A stretch of DNA of 14,801 nt, from contig JAAYZI010000231.1 in assembly GCA_012514925.1 (NCBI GenBank), positions 1 through 14,801 on the forward strand, in the 5' to 3' direction. Shown here piece after piece: positions 1 to 7,026 of this stretch (its first letter is position 1; each line of letters opens with the position of its first letter). A program made the position numbers and the translations under genes. The notes beneath the pieces were generated by a model that saw only the letters and a program-made list of their open reading frames with translations, was not told the DNA's origin and did not search any database. The DNA is from Deltaproteobacteria bacterium. Its GTDB lineage: Bacteria; Bdellovibrionota_C; UBA2361; JAAYZI01.

Positions 1-7
1 GATATAC

Positions 8-41
8 GTTCTACCCTGTGCATATATGCATGGGGTAGAAC
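8..41. repeat. 34-bp imperfect palindrome at window start
   Basis: The arms GTTCTACCC (8-16) and GGGTAGAAC (33-41) are exact reverse complements. The interior contains a second perfect palindrome, TGCATATATGCA (19-30). Only the pairs at 17/32 and 18/31 are G-T wobbles, so an RNA could fold along nearly the whole length. A T-rich run (58-63) lies 17 nt downstream, too far for a standard intrinsic terminator. It could end an upstream transcript or be a protein-binding site ahead of glyA. The structure is seen directly; its role is unknown. Confidence 0.5.
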
Positions 42-122
42 CGAGCAGACCGGCTTCTTTTTTCCTCGTCCTGGGTTAACGGCTGTTAATTTGGTTACTT
101 GCCTTGTATACTGGCGCAGCGG

Positions 123-141
123 TGCACAGGTTTTTTGTGCA
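123..141. repeat. Small inverted repeat TGCACA-N7-TGTGCA upstream of glyA
   Basis: TGCACA (123-128) and TGTGCA (136-141) are exact inverted copies around a 7-nt T-rich spacer. The repeat sits about 75-93 bp upstream of the glyA start codon, just after a TATACT hexamer (107-112) that could be a -10 element with a poor -35. It could be an operator or a weak leader hairpin. The evidence is symmetry alone. Confidence 0.3.
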
Positions 142-149
142 AGTCAGTA

Positions 150-198
150 TTCAATATGACAGACGCTGTCTGTACAATCAAATCCTGACTAGTACAAT
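150..198 (+). promoter_or_regulatory. Candidate glyA operon promoter region with an operator-like inverted repeat
   Basis: Two identical GTACAAT heptamers (172-178 and 192-198) lie exactly 20 bp apart; each contains TACAAT, a 5/6 match to a sigma70 -10 box. The second has TGTACA (171-176, 4/6) 16 bp upstream; the first has TTCAAT (150-155, 3/6) 17 bp upstream. An inverted repeat, ACAGAC-GCT-GTCTGT (159-173), overlaps both elements and could be an operator. Start sites near 185 or 205 would give a short leader before the ATG at 216. This is inference from consensus matching; no regulator is identifiable. Confidence 0.3.
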
Positions 199-215
199 TT
201 ATATATGGAGCGACG

Positions 216-1484
216 ATGCATTGTAAGCTGCAACGGAGGGAGTCGTTAAAGGAGAGTGACCCTGAAGTCTTTGATCTGATTCAAAGGGAGACCTCCAGGC
301 AAGAATACGGTCTTGAGATGATCCCGAGTGAGAATTTCGTTTCGGAAGCAGTTCTGGAAGCGATGGGCTCGGTGCTGACCAATAAATATGCAGAGGGCCA
401 GCCGCGAAGAAGATATTACGGCGGATGCGAAGTTGTGGACGAAGTGGAGGATCTGGCGAAAGCGCGCGCCAAGAGCTTGTTTGGAGCTGAATTTGCGAAT
501 GTGCAGCCGCATTCCGGGGCAGCCGCCAATCAAGCCGTATTTGAGGCGCTGTTGAATCCAGGCGACACCGTCATGGGTATGCGTTTGGATATGGGCGGGC
601 ACCTTACGCATGGAAGTCCGGTTAACTTTTCAGGAAAATACTACAATGTCGTGGCCTACGGAGTGCGGGAGTCAGATCATTTGATTGATGAAACGGAGGT
701 GCGGGATCTGGCGTTAAAGCACCGCCCCAAGTTTATCATTTGCGGGGCAACGGCTTATTCGCGGCACATTGATTTTGCGATGTTTCGCCGGGTGGCGGAT
801 GAAGTCGGGGCGGTGGCGGTCGCTGACATCGCTCACTACGCCGGTTTGGTGGCGGCTGGGGTCTACCCCTCACCAGTGCCCCACTGCCAGATTATAACCT
901 CAACCGCCCATAAGACCCTGCGGGGACCACGGTCCGGTTTTATCCTCGCCCAGGAGGGTTATGCCAGAGCTATTAATAAGGCTGTATTCCCAGGTTTGCA
1001 GGGTGGGCCTCACATGCATACCATCGCCGCTAAGGCTGTGGCCTTCAAGGAGGCGATGCAGCCTGCGTTTAAGACCTATGCCACCGCGATTATAGAAAAC
1101 GCGCGCGCCCTTAGCGCAGGCTTAATCTCTCATGGCTTTAACATTGTTTCCGGTGGCACGGATTCGCACGTTATGCTGGTGGATATGCGCGCGGCTGAGA
1201 TTAATGGCAAAGAAGCAGAGGCGGTTTTTGATCGGATAGGGATTACTTGCAACAAAAATACGATTCCCTTTGATCCGCAGCCGCCCTTAGTGGGTAGTGG
1301 TGTGCGGCTTGGCACGCCCGCGCTTACCACTCGCGGTATGGGGACAAGTGAGATGACAACCATTGCTAGGTTAATGAAAGATGCGGTCCAGTCCCGTGGG
1401 GACGATGCCAAGCTAAGATCTTTGCGCGAGGAGGTCAGGGAACTAAGTCGGCGTTTTCCGCTCTATGATTATAGGTTGATTTAG
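216..1484 (+). CDS. glyA: Serine hydroxymethyltransferase
   Basis: PLP-dependent cytosolic enzyme converting serine and tetrahydrofolate to glycine and 5,10-methylene-THF, the main one-carbon source for thymidylate, purine and methionine synthesis. At 422 residues it has normal family length and looks full-length. Visible signatures are the N-terminal IPSEN motif (36-40), RRYYGG (65-70), the PHSGAAAN stretch (98-105), and ADIAHYAGLV (203-212) with the aspartate and histidine that contact PLP. The Schiff-base lysine is Lys233 in STAHKTLRGPR, and SGVRLGTPALTTRG (361-374) is near the C-terminus. The ATG at 216 is chosen because GGAG (207-210) lies 5 nt upstream; it gives about 10 extra basic residues (MHCKLQRRES) before the conserved start. 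It is the first gene of a co-directional cluster and lies 37 nt from nrdR. Identity is certain. Confidence 0.98.
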   Translation: MHCKLQRRESLKESDPEVFDLIQRETSRQEYGLEMIPSENFVSEAVLEAMGSVLTNKYAEGQPRRRYYGGCEVVDEVEDLAKARAKSLFGAEFANVQPHSGAAANQAVFEALLNPGDTVMGMRLDMGGHLTHGSPVNFSGKYYNVVAYGVRESDHLIDETEVRDLALKHRPKFIICGATAYSRHIDFAMFRRVADEVGAVAVADIAHYAGLVAAGVYPSPVPHCQIITSTAHKTLRGPRSGFILAQEGYARAINKAVFPGLQGGPHMHTIAAKAVAFKEAMQPAFKTYATAIIENARALSAGLISHGFNIVSGGTDSHVMLVDMRAAEINGKEAEAVFDRIGITCNKNTIPFDPQPPLVGSGVRLGTPALTTRGMGTSEMTTIARLMKDAVQSRGDDAKLRSLREEVRELSRRFPLYDYRLI

Positions 1485-1521
1485 ATTAGGCAGATCCAAT
1501 CGGGTCCGACGGAGAGTAGCC

Positions 1522-1989
1522 ATGCGCTGTCCGAAATGCGGTTCAGAGAAATCTGCGGTGATTGACTCCCGCAGTGACGGTGATACCACGCGGCGTAGGC
1601 GTGAGTGTCAGAGCTGTGAATTTCGATTCTCTACCTACGAACGGATTGAAGTGACGATGCCGATGGTGGTGAAAAAAGATGGTCGCCGTGAGGCTTTTGA
1701 CCGTGACAAGGTGCGTGGAGGTCTATTAAAAGCGTGCGAAAAACGTCCGGTCAGCATGGAGATTATCGATCAAACTGTGGAGGTTATCGAGCGTAAGCTG
1801 CAGGAACTGTATTCACGGGAGATTTTAAGCCGCAAGATTGGAGATGTCTTGATGGAGGAGCTGAAACGCCTGGATCAGATTGCGTACGTGCGTTTTGCTT
1901 CGGTTTACCGTGAATTTTCTGATGTAAGCCAATTTGTGGATACGCTGCAAAGTTTAACGCCTAAGGATCTTCCGATCTCTAAAAGTTAA
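1522..1989 (+). CDS. nrdR: Transcriptional repressor NrdR
   Basis: ATP/dATP-sensing repressor of ribonucleotide reductase genes. At 155 residues it is the usual family length. The N-terminus is a zinc ribbon with Cys3, Cys6, Cys29 and Cys32 (MRCPKCG... and ECQSC) and a basic RRRR cluster (24-27) that contacts DNA. An ATP-cone follows from about residue 49 (VVKKDGRREAFDRDK) to about 139. GGAG at 1511-1514, 7 nt before the ATG, supports the start. It lies between glyA and the riboflavin genes, a common position for this family. Its targets (nrd genes with NrdR boxes) are not in this window, and I saw no convincing NrdR box upstream of glyA. Confidence 0.98.
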   Translation: MRCPKCGSEKSAVIDSRSDGDTTRRRRECQSCEFRFSTYERIEVTMPMVVKKDGRREAFDRDKVRGGLLKACEKRPVSMEIIDQTVEVIERKLQELYSREILSRKIGDVLMEELKRLDQIAYVRFASVYREFSDVSQFVDTLQSLTPKDLPISKS

Positions 1990-2012
1990 TGGTTGTACCT
2001 TAAGGGTAAGGG

Positions 2013-2660
2013 ATGTTTTCCGGAATAATAGAAGAGTCGGCTAAGGTTGTGAGTGTAGCGCGGGTCTCTGGTGGAGGAAGGCTAGAGTTGCTCAGCGCGC
2101 TCGATCATAGTGGCACGAAGGTGGGAGACTCAATTTCAGTCAGTGGAGTTTGTTTGACCGTATGCTCCCTGCGGGGCAAACAGATTGTTTTTGACATCTC
2201 TGAGGAAACTTTAAGGCGCAGCAGCCTAGGAAGCTTGAGGGCTGGGGATGCGGTTAATTTGGAGCGTTCCCTGGTACTAGGCGGGCGCATACATGGACAT
2301 CTGGTTTTTGGCCATGTTGATACGGTCGTATCTTTAATCACCCGTGAGGAAGAGGGCAATAGTCTCAAGCTTGTATGGTCGTTGCCAGACGAGTGGCAAC
2401 CCTACTTGGTTCCAAAGGGTTCAGTGGCGTTGGCGGGGGTTTCACTGACAGTTGGTGAGGTTATGCCGGGACGTTTTGCGGTCTACCTAATTCCGCACAC
2501 TTTGAAAGTCACCACCTTACTGAGTCTACGCCCGGGAGATGTGGCGAATCTGGAGGTCGATATGTTGGCCCGCTACGTGGGAAGTATGATCGCCTCCAAA
2601 CAAACGCCAAGTGCTGTGGATGAGAGCTTGCTGCGCGAGCATGGTTTTATCCGCGACTGA
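2013..2660 (+). CDS. ribE: Riboflavin synthase, alpha chain
   Basis: Catalyses dismutation of two 6,7-dimethyl-8-ribityllumazine molecules to riboflavin plus the pyrimidinedione, which RibH recycles; cytosolic trimer. The 215 residues show the two tandem lumazine-binding barrels of the family. Repeat 1 (about 1-88) starts MFSGIIE and carries SVSGVCLTV (42-50); repeat 2 (about 98-186) starts VFGHVDT and carries VALAGVSLTVGE (138-149) and the PHTL motif (161-164). The C-terminal tail is a normal short helix. The Shine-Dalgarno is weak: AAGGG at 2002-2006, 6 nt upstream. It follows nrdR by 23 nt, where ribD is commonly found in related clusters; ribD is absent here. The same gene is called ribC in some species. 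Confidence 0.97.
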   Translation: MFSGIIEESAKVVSVARVSGGGRLELLSALDHSGTKVGDSISVSGVCLTVCSLRGKQIVFDISEETLRRSSLGSLRAGDAVNLERSLVLGGRIHGHLVFGHVDTVVSLITREEEGNSLKLVWSLPDEWQPYLVPKGSVALAGVSLTVGEVMPGRFAVYLIPHTLKVTTLLSLRPGDVANLEVDMLARYVGSMIASKQTPSAVDESLLREHGFIRD

Positions 2661-2680
2661 AACCAGATCTGGGAGATTGA

Positions 2681-3892
2681 ATGAGTGAGGCTTTGAATAT
2701 CGCCCCGTTTTCTGAGGTGGTCGAAGAGGTTCGGCGGGGCCGTATGGTAATTATGACAGATGACGCCCAACGTGAGAACGAAGGCGATTTGATGGTTGCT
2801 ACTGAATGCGTTACCGCTGAGCAGGTGGCGTTTATGATGCAGGCTGCGCGTGGTCTGATCTGTGTCAGCGTTTCCGTTGAATTGGCGACGCGCCTTAATC
2901 TGCCTTTGCAGGTGGTCGACAATAACTCATCTTTCCAGACTCCTTTTGCGGTCAGCATTGATTGGCGTGAGGCTCTGGCCTCTGCAGGAAGTGCGGCGGG
3001 TCGAGCGGCAGGGATGAGGCATCTGGTGGATACGAGCGCACAGGCAGAAGATTTTTTGGTGCCTGGGCATATATTTCCTCTAATTGCTAATCCGGCAGGT
3101 GTGCTGGGGCGACAGGGGCAGACTGAAGGGTCATATGATTTGGCCCGCATTGCCGGATTCACCCCATCCGGCGTGATCTGTGAGATTCTTAATGCGGACG
3201 GAAGTATAGCGCGAGGTCATGATTTAAACCGTTTCGCTGAAACTCATGGCCTAAAGATCACAACTGTGGAGCAGGTTGCGCAATATCGCATCAGGGACGA
3301 GGTTCTGGTGCGGGAAGTAGCCCACGCCCTTATGCAGACAGATTACGGAGAGTTTATTGCTAAAGTGTTCAAAGATGATGTTGATGGCAAGGAGCACTTG
3401 GCGATGCTGTATGGCTATCCCGAATGTCTAAGTCGCGGCTACCCTCTGGTGCGGATTCACTCGGAGTGTCTAACAGGGGATGTTTTTGGCAGTCAACGTT
3501 GCGACTGTCGCGGTCAATTAGACTTAGCGTTGGCGCAGATTGTTGCCGAGAAAGGCGGAATGGTGCTCTATCTACGTCAAGAAGGGCGCGGCATTGGGCT
3601 GAGCAATAAGCTTAGAGCCTACGCCTTACAAGACGCTGGAGACGACACGGTGGAGGCGAACGTGAAGCTTGGATTTGCGCCGGACCTAAGAAATTTTGCG
3701 GTGGCGGCTAAAATCTTATCGGAGTTGGGCGTGCACAGAGTGCGGTTACTGACGAATAACCCAAATAAAATGAGTGATTTGGAGAGATTCGGGATCGGAG
3801 TGGTGGAACGTGTCCCGATAAAAGTGACGGCAAATGAATTTAATTATAATTATTTAGAGACGAAGCGGGAAAAAATGGGGCATTTTCTGTAG
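2681..3892 (+). CDS. ribBA: Bifunctional RibBA: DHBP synthase-like domain plus GTP cyclohydrolase II
   Basis: The family makes both riboflavin precursors: RibB converts ribulose 5-phosphate to 3,4-dihydroxy-2-butanone 4-phosphate, and RibA opens the GTP imidazole ring. Normal length, 403 residues. The RibA half (about 206-403) looks intact: zinc cysteines Cys263, Cys274 and Cys276 in SECLTGDVFGSQRCDC, LRQEGRGIGL (298-307), and the TNNPNK loop (358-363). The RibB half (about 5-204) keeps DDAQRENEGDL (27-37), Cys61, PGH (128-130) and ICEI (166-169). However, the usual GHTE motif reads GQTE with Gln147 in place of the metal-binding His, the usual RPGH Arg is Val128-adjacent sequence (LVPGH), and the usual GIS..DRA segment reads AGSAAGRAA. 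RibB activity is therefore doubtful. GGGAG (2671-2675), 5 nt upstream, fixes the start. Confidence 0.95.
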   Translation: MSEALNIAPFSEVVEEVRRGRMVIMTDDAQRENEGDLMVATECVTAEQVAFMMQAARGLICVSVSVELATRLNLPLQVVDNNSSFQTPFAVSIDWREALASAGSAAGRAAGMRHLVDTSAQAEDFLVPGHIFPLIANPAGVLGRQGQTEGSYDLARIAGFTPSGVICEILNADGSIARGHDLNRFAETHGLKITTVEQVAQYRIRDEVLVREVAHALMQTDYGEFIAKVFKDDVDGKEHLAMLYGYPECLSRGYPLVRIHSECLTGDVFGSQRCDCRGQLDLALAQIVAEKGGMVLYLRQEGRGIGLSNKLRAYALQDAGDDTVEANVKLGFAPDLRNFAVAAKILSELGVHRVRLLTNNPNKMSDLERFGIGVVERVPIKVTANEFNYNYLETKREKMGHFL

Positions 3893-4034
3893 GATAGCCC
3901 TGGGCGCGGTTGCTTTGTGACGTTTTGGGCTCTAGTGGTCATAACTAACTTGTAGATTGCACTGCAGCCTGCGGCGATTGTTTTGGTGTTTCGGTGTTTT
4001 GGCAGTTCTTTCTTAAATTTATATGAGAGGGTAC

Positions 4035-4511
4035 ATGGCTCAAGTTATAGCAGGTGAACTTAGTGCAGCAGGGATTCGCTTTGGCATTGTCGCCGGGCGT
4101 TTTAACAGTTTTATGACCGAACATTTGGTTGCGGGTGCGGTTGACACGATTGTGCGGCACGGCGGCAATTCCGACCATATTTCTATTATGTATGTGCCGG
4201 GCAGCTTTGAAATTCCCCTGGCATGCCGGAAATTGGCGCAAAGCGGAACGGTGGATGCAATCGTCACAGTAGGAGCGGTAATCCGCGGTTCCACTTCGCA
4301 TTACGAATTGGTGTGTGGACAGCTAGCCAGGGGTATCTCCCAAGTGGCATTGGATGAGGGGCTGCCGGTTACTTTTGGAGTAGTTACTGCTGAGAACATT
4401 GAACAGGCGATCGAACGTTCGGGTTCAAAGGCTGGTAATAAGGGCTCAGAAGCGGCTATAGCGGCAATTGAAATGGTGAACCTTTTTAAGGAGATGAAAA
4501 AGGTAAAATAA
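4035..4511 (+). CDS. ribH: 6,7-dimethyl-8-ribityllumazine synthase
   Basis: Condenses DHBP with 5-amino-6-ribitylaminouracil to form lumazine, the RibE substrate; normally assembles into pentamers or 60-mer capsids. From ATG 4035 the protein is 158 residues, the family length, and starts MAQVIAGEL then RFGIVAGRFN (15-24). Other motifs are PGSFEIP (55-61), GAVIRGSTSHYELV (80-93) with proton-transfer His89, FGVVTAENIEQA (114-125) and KAGNKG (132-137). ATG 4035 is preferred over ATG 4023 because GAGAGGG (4025-4031) lies just upstream and nothing SD-like precedes 4023. A 142-bp gap separates it from ribBA, the longest in the operon, so it may have its own promoter; TTGGCA (3999-4004) and TATGAG (4022-4027) at 17-bp spacing are a weak candidate that would give an almost leaderless message. 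The stop overlaps nusB (TAATG). Confidence 0.96.
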   Translation: MAQVIAGELSAAGIRFGIVAGRFNSFMTEHLVAGAVDTIVRHGGNSDHISIMYVPGSFEIPLACRKLAQSGTVDAIVTVGAVIRGSTSHYELVCGQLARGISQVALDEGLPVTFGVVTAENIEQAIERSGSKAGNKGSEAAIAAIEMVNLFKEMKKVK

Positions 4512-5005
4512 TGAAGTCACGCCGTAAAGCCAGAGAAGCCGCACTGCAAGCGCTGTATCAGTGCGATACTCTTGGGGACTGGAGTGATGCCGCGATAGAT
4601 CTATATTTCAGCGTTTTTCAAAGTGGCCAAGCGGAGACAGATGATTTAGGAGGGGAGGATAATCGTGCTTTTGCCAGAATGTTGATGCTCGGAGTGCTGG
4701 AGCATCGCAGTGAAATCGACGACCATATTGCCGGGGCGTCCAATCGCTGGAGCATGGGGCGCATGTGCCGCGTTGATCGCAATTTGCTCAGATTGGCTGC
4801 TTTTGAAATCGCCTATCTGCCAGAAATCCCCGTAAGCGTGAGCATTAATGAGGCGATTGAAATCTCAAAGCGTTACGGCATTGATGATTCTCCCATGTTT
4901 ATAAACGGTGTGCTTGACAATTTGGCCTCCACTTGGGTTGCCCCCGGAAAGTCAGCCTCCCTTGAAGCTGTCGCGGAGCTTCCAAAGAAGCTCGCTGTGG
5001 GTTAA
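4511..5005 (+). CDS. nusB: Transcription antitermination factor NusB
   Basis: All-helical RNA-binding protein that, with NusE (S10), binds boxA RNA in rRNA operon antitermination complexes. It has 164 residues, slightly longer than average because of a non-conserved C-terminal tail after about residue 142. Signatures are the basic N-terminus RRKAREAALQALYQ (4-17), CRVDRNLLRLAAFEI (86-100), VSVSINEAIEISKRYG (108-123) and FINGVLDNLA (130-139). Its ATG overlaps the ribH stop by one base (TAATG), which indicates translational coupling; AAGG (4500-4503) is 7 nt upstream. ribH-nusB adjacency is very common in bacteria. It is the last gene of the + strand operon and converges on the membrane-protein gene at 5099. 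Confidence 0.97.
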   Translation: MKSRRKAREAALQALYQCDTLGDWSDAAIDLYFSVFQSGQAETDDLGGEDNRAFARMLMLGVLEHRSEIDDHIAGASNRWSMGRMCRVDRNLLRLAAFEIAYLPEIPVSVSINEAIEISKRYGIDDSPMFINGVLDNLASTWVAPGKSASLEAVAELPKKLAVG

Positions 5006-5013
5006 GCGCCACA

Positions 5014-5040
5014 ATTTACTTTCTCCGGAGAAAGTTAAAT
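5014..5040. repeat. Palindrome between convergent genes downstream of nusB
   Basis: ACTTTCTCCGGAGAAAGT (5018-5035) is a perfect 18-bp palindrome. ATTT (5014-5017) and AAAT (5037-5040) extend it with one unpaired T. It lies 12 bp after the nusB stop and 63 bp from the end of the minus-strand gene at 5099, so it could act as a terminator for either direction. It has no T-tract on either side, so a standard Rho-independent mechanism is not well supported. The 18-bp core is almost identical to the core of the large palindrome at 8278-8331. Confidence 0.55.
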
Positions 5041-5098
5041 GGGGGCGGCGTGGTTTGTGTGATTTGGAGCGGTTTAGTAGGCCGGGACGTGGGAGCGG

Positions 5099-6958
5099 TC
5101 ACTTATGCCAGAGTCTAAGTTCAACTAGCGACCAATCGAAATTGGGTTCTTTTGCGATCTGTTGAATGTGTAGGCATTGCGCGCGAAGGGGCTTTCTTAA
5201 GAAGAGTTTAACATTGCTTTGGGCGGAGTAATAAGGATGACCTTGGGGAGTGAAGCCAGGAGCTCCCTGCCATTTTGGAATCTCTAACGCTAAAGTGTAA
5301 CCCTTAAAAGCTTCAGGTTTTAGATCCTCCTCAGGATGACACTCTGCCTTAAATGAAAGGCGCACTCCTCTTGGAAAATCATGTTTAAAGTCTCCCAAAT
5401 ACAATTCTACTCCTCGCAAAGGTTGGGGCTTTTTAAAATAAACAGCCAGCCATTCATCTCCCTCTTGACGGCCTTTTTTGAGAGACCAGCGCCGCGCATG
5501 TTTTCCGGTTAAATTTAATAATTTGCGCGCTTTGTTACCGCTGGAGTCAACGTAGAGCGTGTGAGCTTCACTGACGGGCTTAAACGACGTGTCCTTTAAC
5601 TCTTCGTACGCCAGCACCGGCCAAAGCCCCTCGTTTCGAAGCATCGCATAAGAGGGGGAGATGACACTTTTTTCTATCCGTTTGGCTTGGTCGCTGTGGC
5701 GGTCTGGAAATTTATCTAGAAACTCATGCCATACCTTAAGACTCTCTGGATCCTGCAGAGCACCGGCCGCAAATTTGCGTCCCAGTGCATGGGGAGTTAG
5801 AAGAAACAAGGCTACAACTACCAGCAATCCCAGATATGCAATCTTTTGTTTTTTGTATTCAGAACTGCTGCGAACTTGGTGTAGCCACAAAATTAAAAAC
5901 AAAAAACCTACAGCCAGCGTCAGACCAGTCAAGGAAAAATAAAAAAGGTGTGGAATCGTGCGTGCCAGCACGGCTAACGGCATAATCTGACTTGTGGATT
6001 CGCTTGGTAAAGTATCAAGTGCCACAAGTACAAATAGCGTTAAAGCAGTAACGGCGCTGCGGTGCTTGCTCCTTTTAAGCCCGATGATATACGCCAACGC
6101 AAAGCTTAAAATAAGCGCCCAGAGTGAAATGAAGGCGTAATTATGGCGCACAAAGTTCCGGTCAATTATCGCTACGGATGGAGCGGCGGGGCCGATTAGC
6201 GGCCGGACCATTCCCGGCACGCCGGTATGCGGCACAACATGACTTAATCCTGGATAGGGCGGGAAGTCAGGTCTAGGCGCCTGCCAGAGGGTGAGCGCGG
6301 CAGGAAGCAAGATAAGTATAAATAGTGCTGCCATGCGACCCCGGGCTGGAGCGTCTTGCTCTTGCTTTAAAGGATGCCATTCTCCAATGCCGATCAGCGC
6401 CGCTGGAGCAAGTAAAATGGCCAGCTGGTTAGCGCTGCCGGCAAGCATGTACGCCACACAGAAGATAAGGAACATGCGCGTTATAATCCGGCAGTCTTTG
6501 GTTTTAACTTTAAGCAGCAGGGCCATAAGCCAAGGCATCCAAGCCAAACTGCCGGTAATCAGAAGGTCAGCTCCCCATAGAAAACTCACACCATAGCAAA
6601 ATAGAGCGCTTGTAAGCGCGGCTGACAGCACGCTACCACCCGCTGCCACTACTAGAAGCCAGCTGTATCCAAAAAACAGAATCGCTAATTGTATTATGGC
6701 TACGCCCGCATCGAGGCAACCCTCTCCACATAGCGCCTGCGCAGCTTCAAAGACGAGAGTATTTAGGCGCCAAGAGAAATAAGAATTTTCACTGAAATGT
6801 ATGACTGAGTGCCAATTTTCGCGCTGAAGAGCCGATGTCATGGATGCCACAGGCCAAGCGTGTCTATGCGCCATCGCTAGGGCGACTACAGCCAGAGCCA
6901 AAATCAACTCGCAATAATAGCGAGTGTTCCTTAATGCATCATTTATGTGTTTGCCCAT
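5099..6958 (-). CDS. Polytopic membrane protein, GT-C-like, with C-terminal sandwich-like domain
   Basis: I do not recognise a specific family. About ten hydrophobic segments occupy residues 15-392 (for example 15-31, 84-104, 107-127, 131-149, 159-190, 207-226, 270-295, 301-318, 335-361, 372-392). After them comes a soluble part of about 225 residues. The segment 500-619 has a jelly-roll look, with DEWLAVYF, GVELYLGDF, GVRLSF and a final WSLVELRL; this resembles F5/8-type (discoidin-like) domains attached to some bacterial GT-C transferases. The topology fits an inner-membrane glycan-processing protein with an extracytoplasmic C-terminal domain, but I see no clear acidic catalytic motif in the first large loop (32-83). 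The start codon has no clear Shine-Dalgarno. It lies 68 bp downstream of the co-directional GT2-like gene, so the two are probably cotranscribed. That it is a gene is very likely; the function is inference. Confidence 0.85.
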   Translation of the reverse strand: MGKHINDALRNTRYYCELILALAVVALAMAHRHAWPVASMTSALQRENWHSVIHFSENSYFSWRLNTLVFEAAQALCGEGCLDAGVAIIQLAILFFGYSWLLVVAAGGSVLSAALTSALFCYGVSFLWGADLLITGSLAWMPWLMALLLKVKTKDCRIITRMFLIFCVAYMLAGSANQLAILLAPAALIGIGEWHPLKQEQDAPARGRMAALFILILLPAALTLWQAPRPDFPPYPGLSHVVPHTGVPGMVRPLIGPAAPSVAIIDRNFVRHNYAFISLWALILSFALAYIIGLKRSKHRSAVTALTLFVLVALDTLPSESTSQIMPLAVLARTIPHLFYFSLTGLTLAVGFLFLILWLHQVRSSSEYKKQKIAYLGLLVVVALFLLTPHALGRKFAAGALQDPESLKVWHEFLDKFPDRHSDQAKRIEKSVISPSYAMLRNEGLWPVLAYEELKDTSFKPVSEAHTLYVDSSGNKARKLLNLTGKHARRWSLKKGRQEGDEWLAVYFKKPQPLRGVELYLGDFKHDFPRGVRLSFKAECHPEEDLKPEAFKGYTLALEIPKWQGAPGFTPQGHPYYSAQSNVKLFLRKPLRAQCLHIQQIAKEPNFDWSLVELRLWHK

Positions 6959-7026
6959 GCGAAGGGCTAGGATAGCATTTCCACGTCAGGCGCCGCCACC
7001 CAGGAAGTGGAGAATCTGATAGGACT

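Noticed and set aside
2647..3162. Long minus-strand open frame opposite ribBA
   Set aside because: It is antisense to an unmistakable RibBA coding region and its translation (Arg/Ser/Cys-rich) resembles no protein family. The other antisense frames across the window are rejected for the same reason.
3893..4034. FMN riboswitch upstream of ribH (also looked for upstream of ribE and ribBA)
   Set aside because: None of the conserved RFN-element segments is recognisable in 1990-2012, 2661-2680 or 3893-4034, and the first two gaps are far too short.
4023..4034. ribH start at ATG 4023
   Set aside because: There is no Shine-Dalgarno before it, whereas GAGAGGG lies between it and ATG 4035; the protein from 4035 has the usual family N-terminus.
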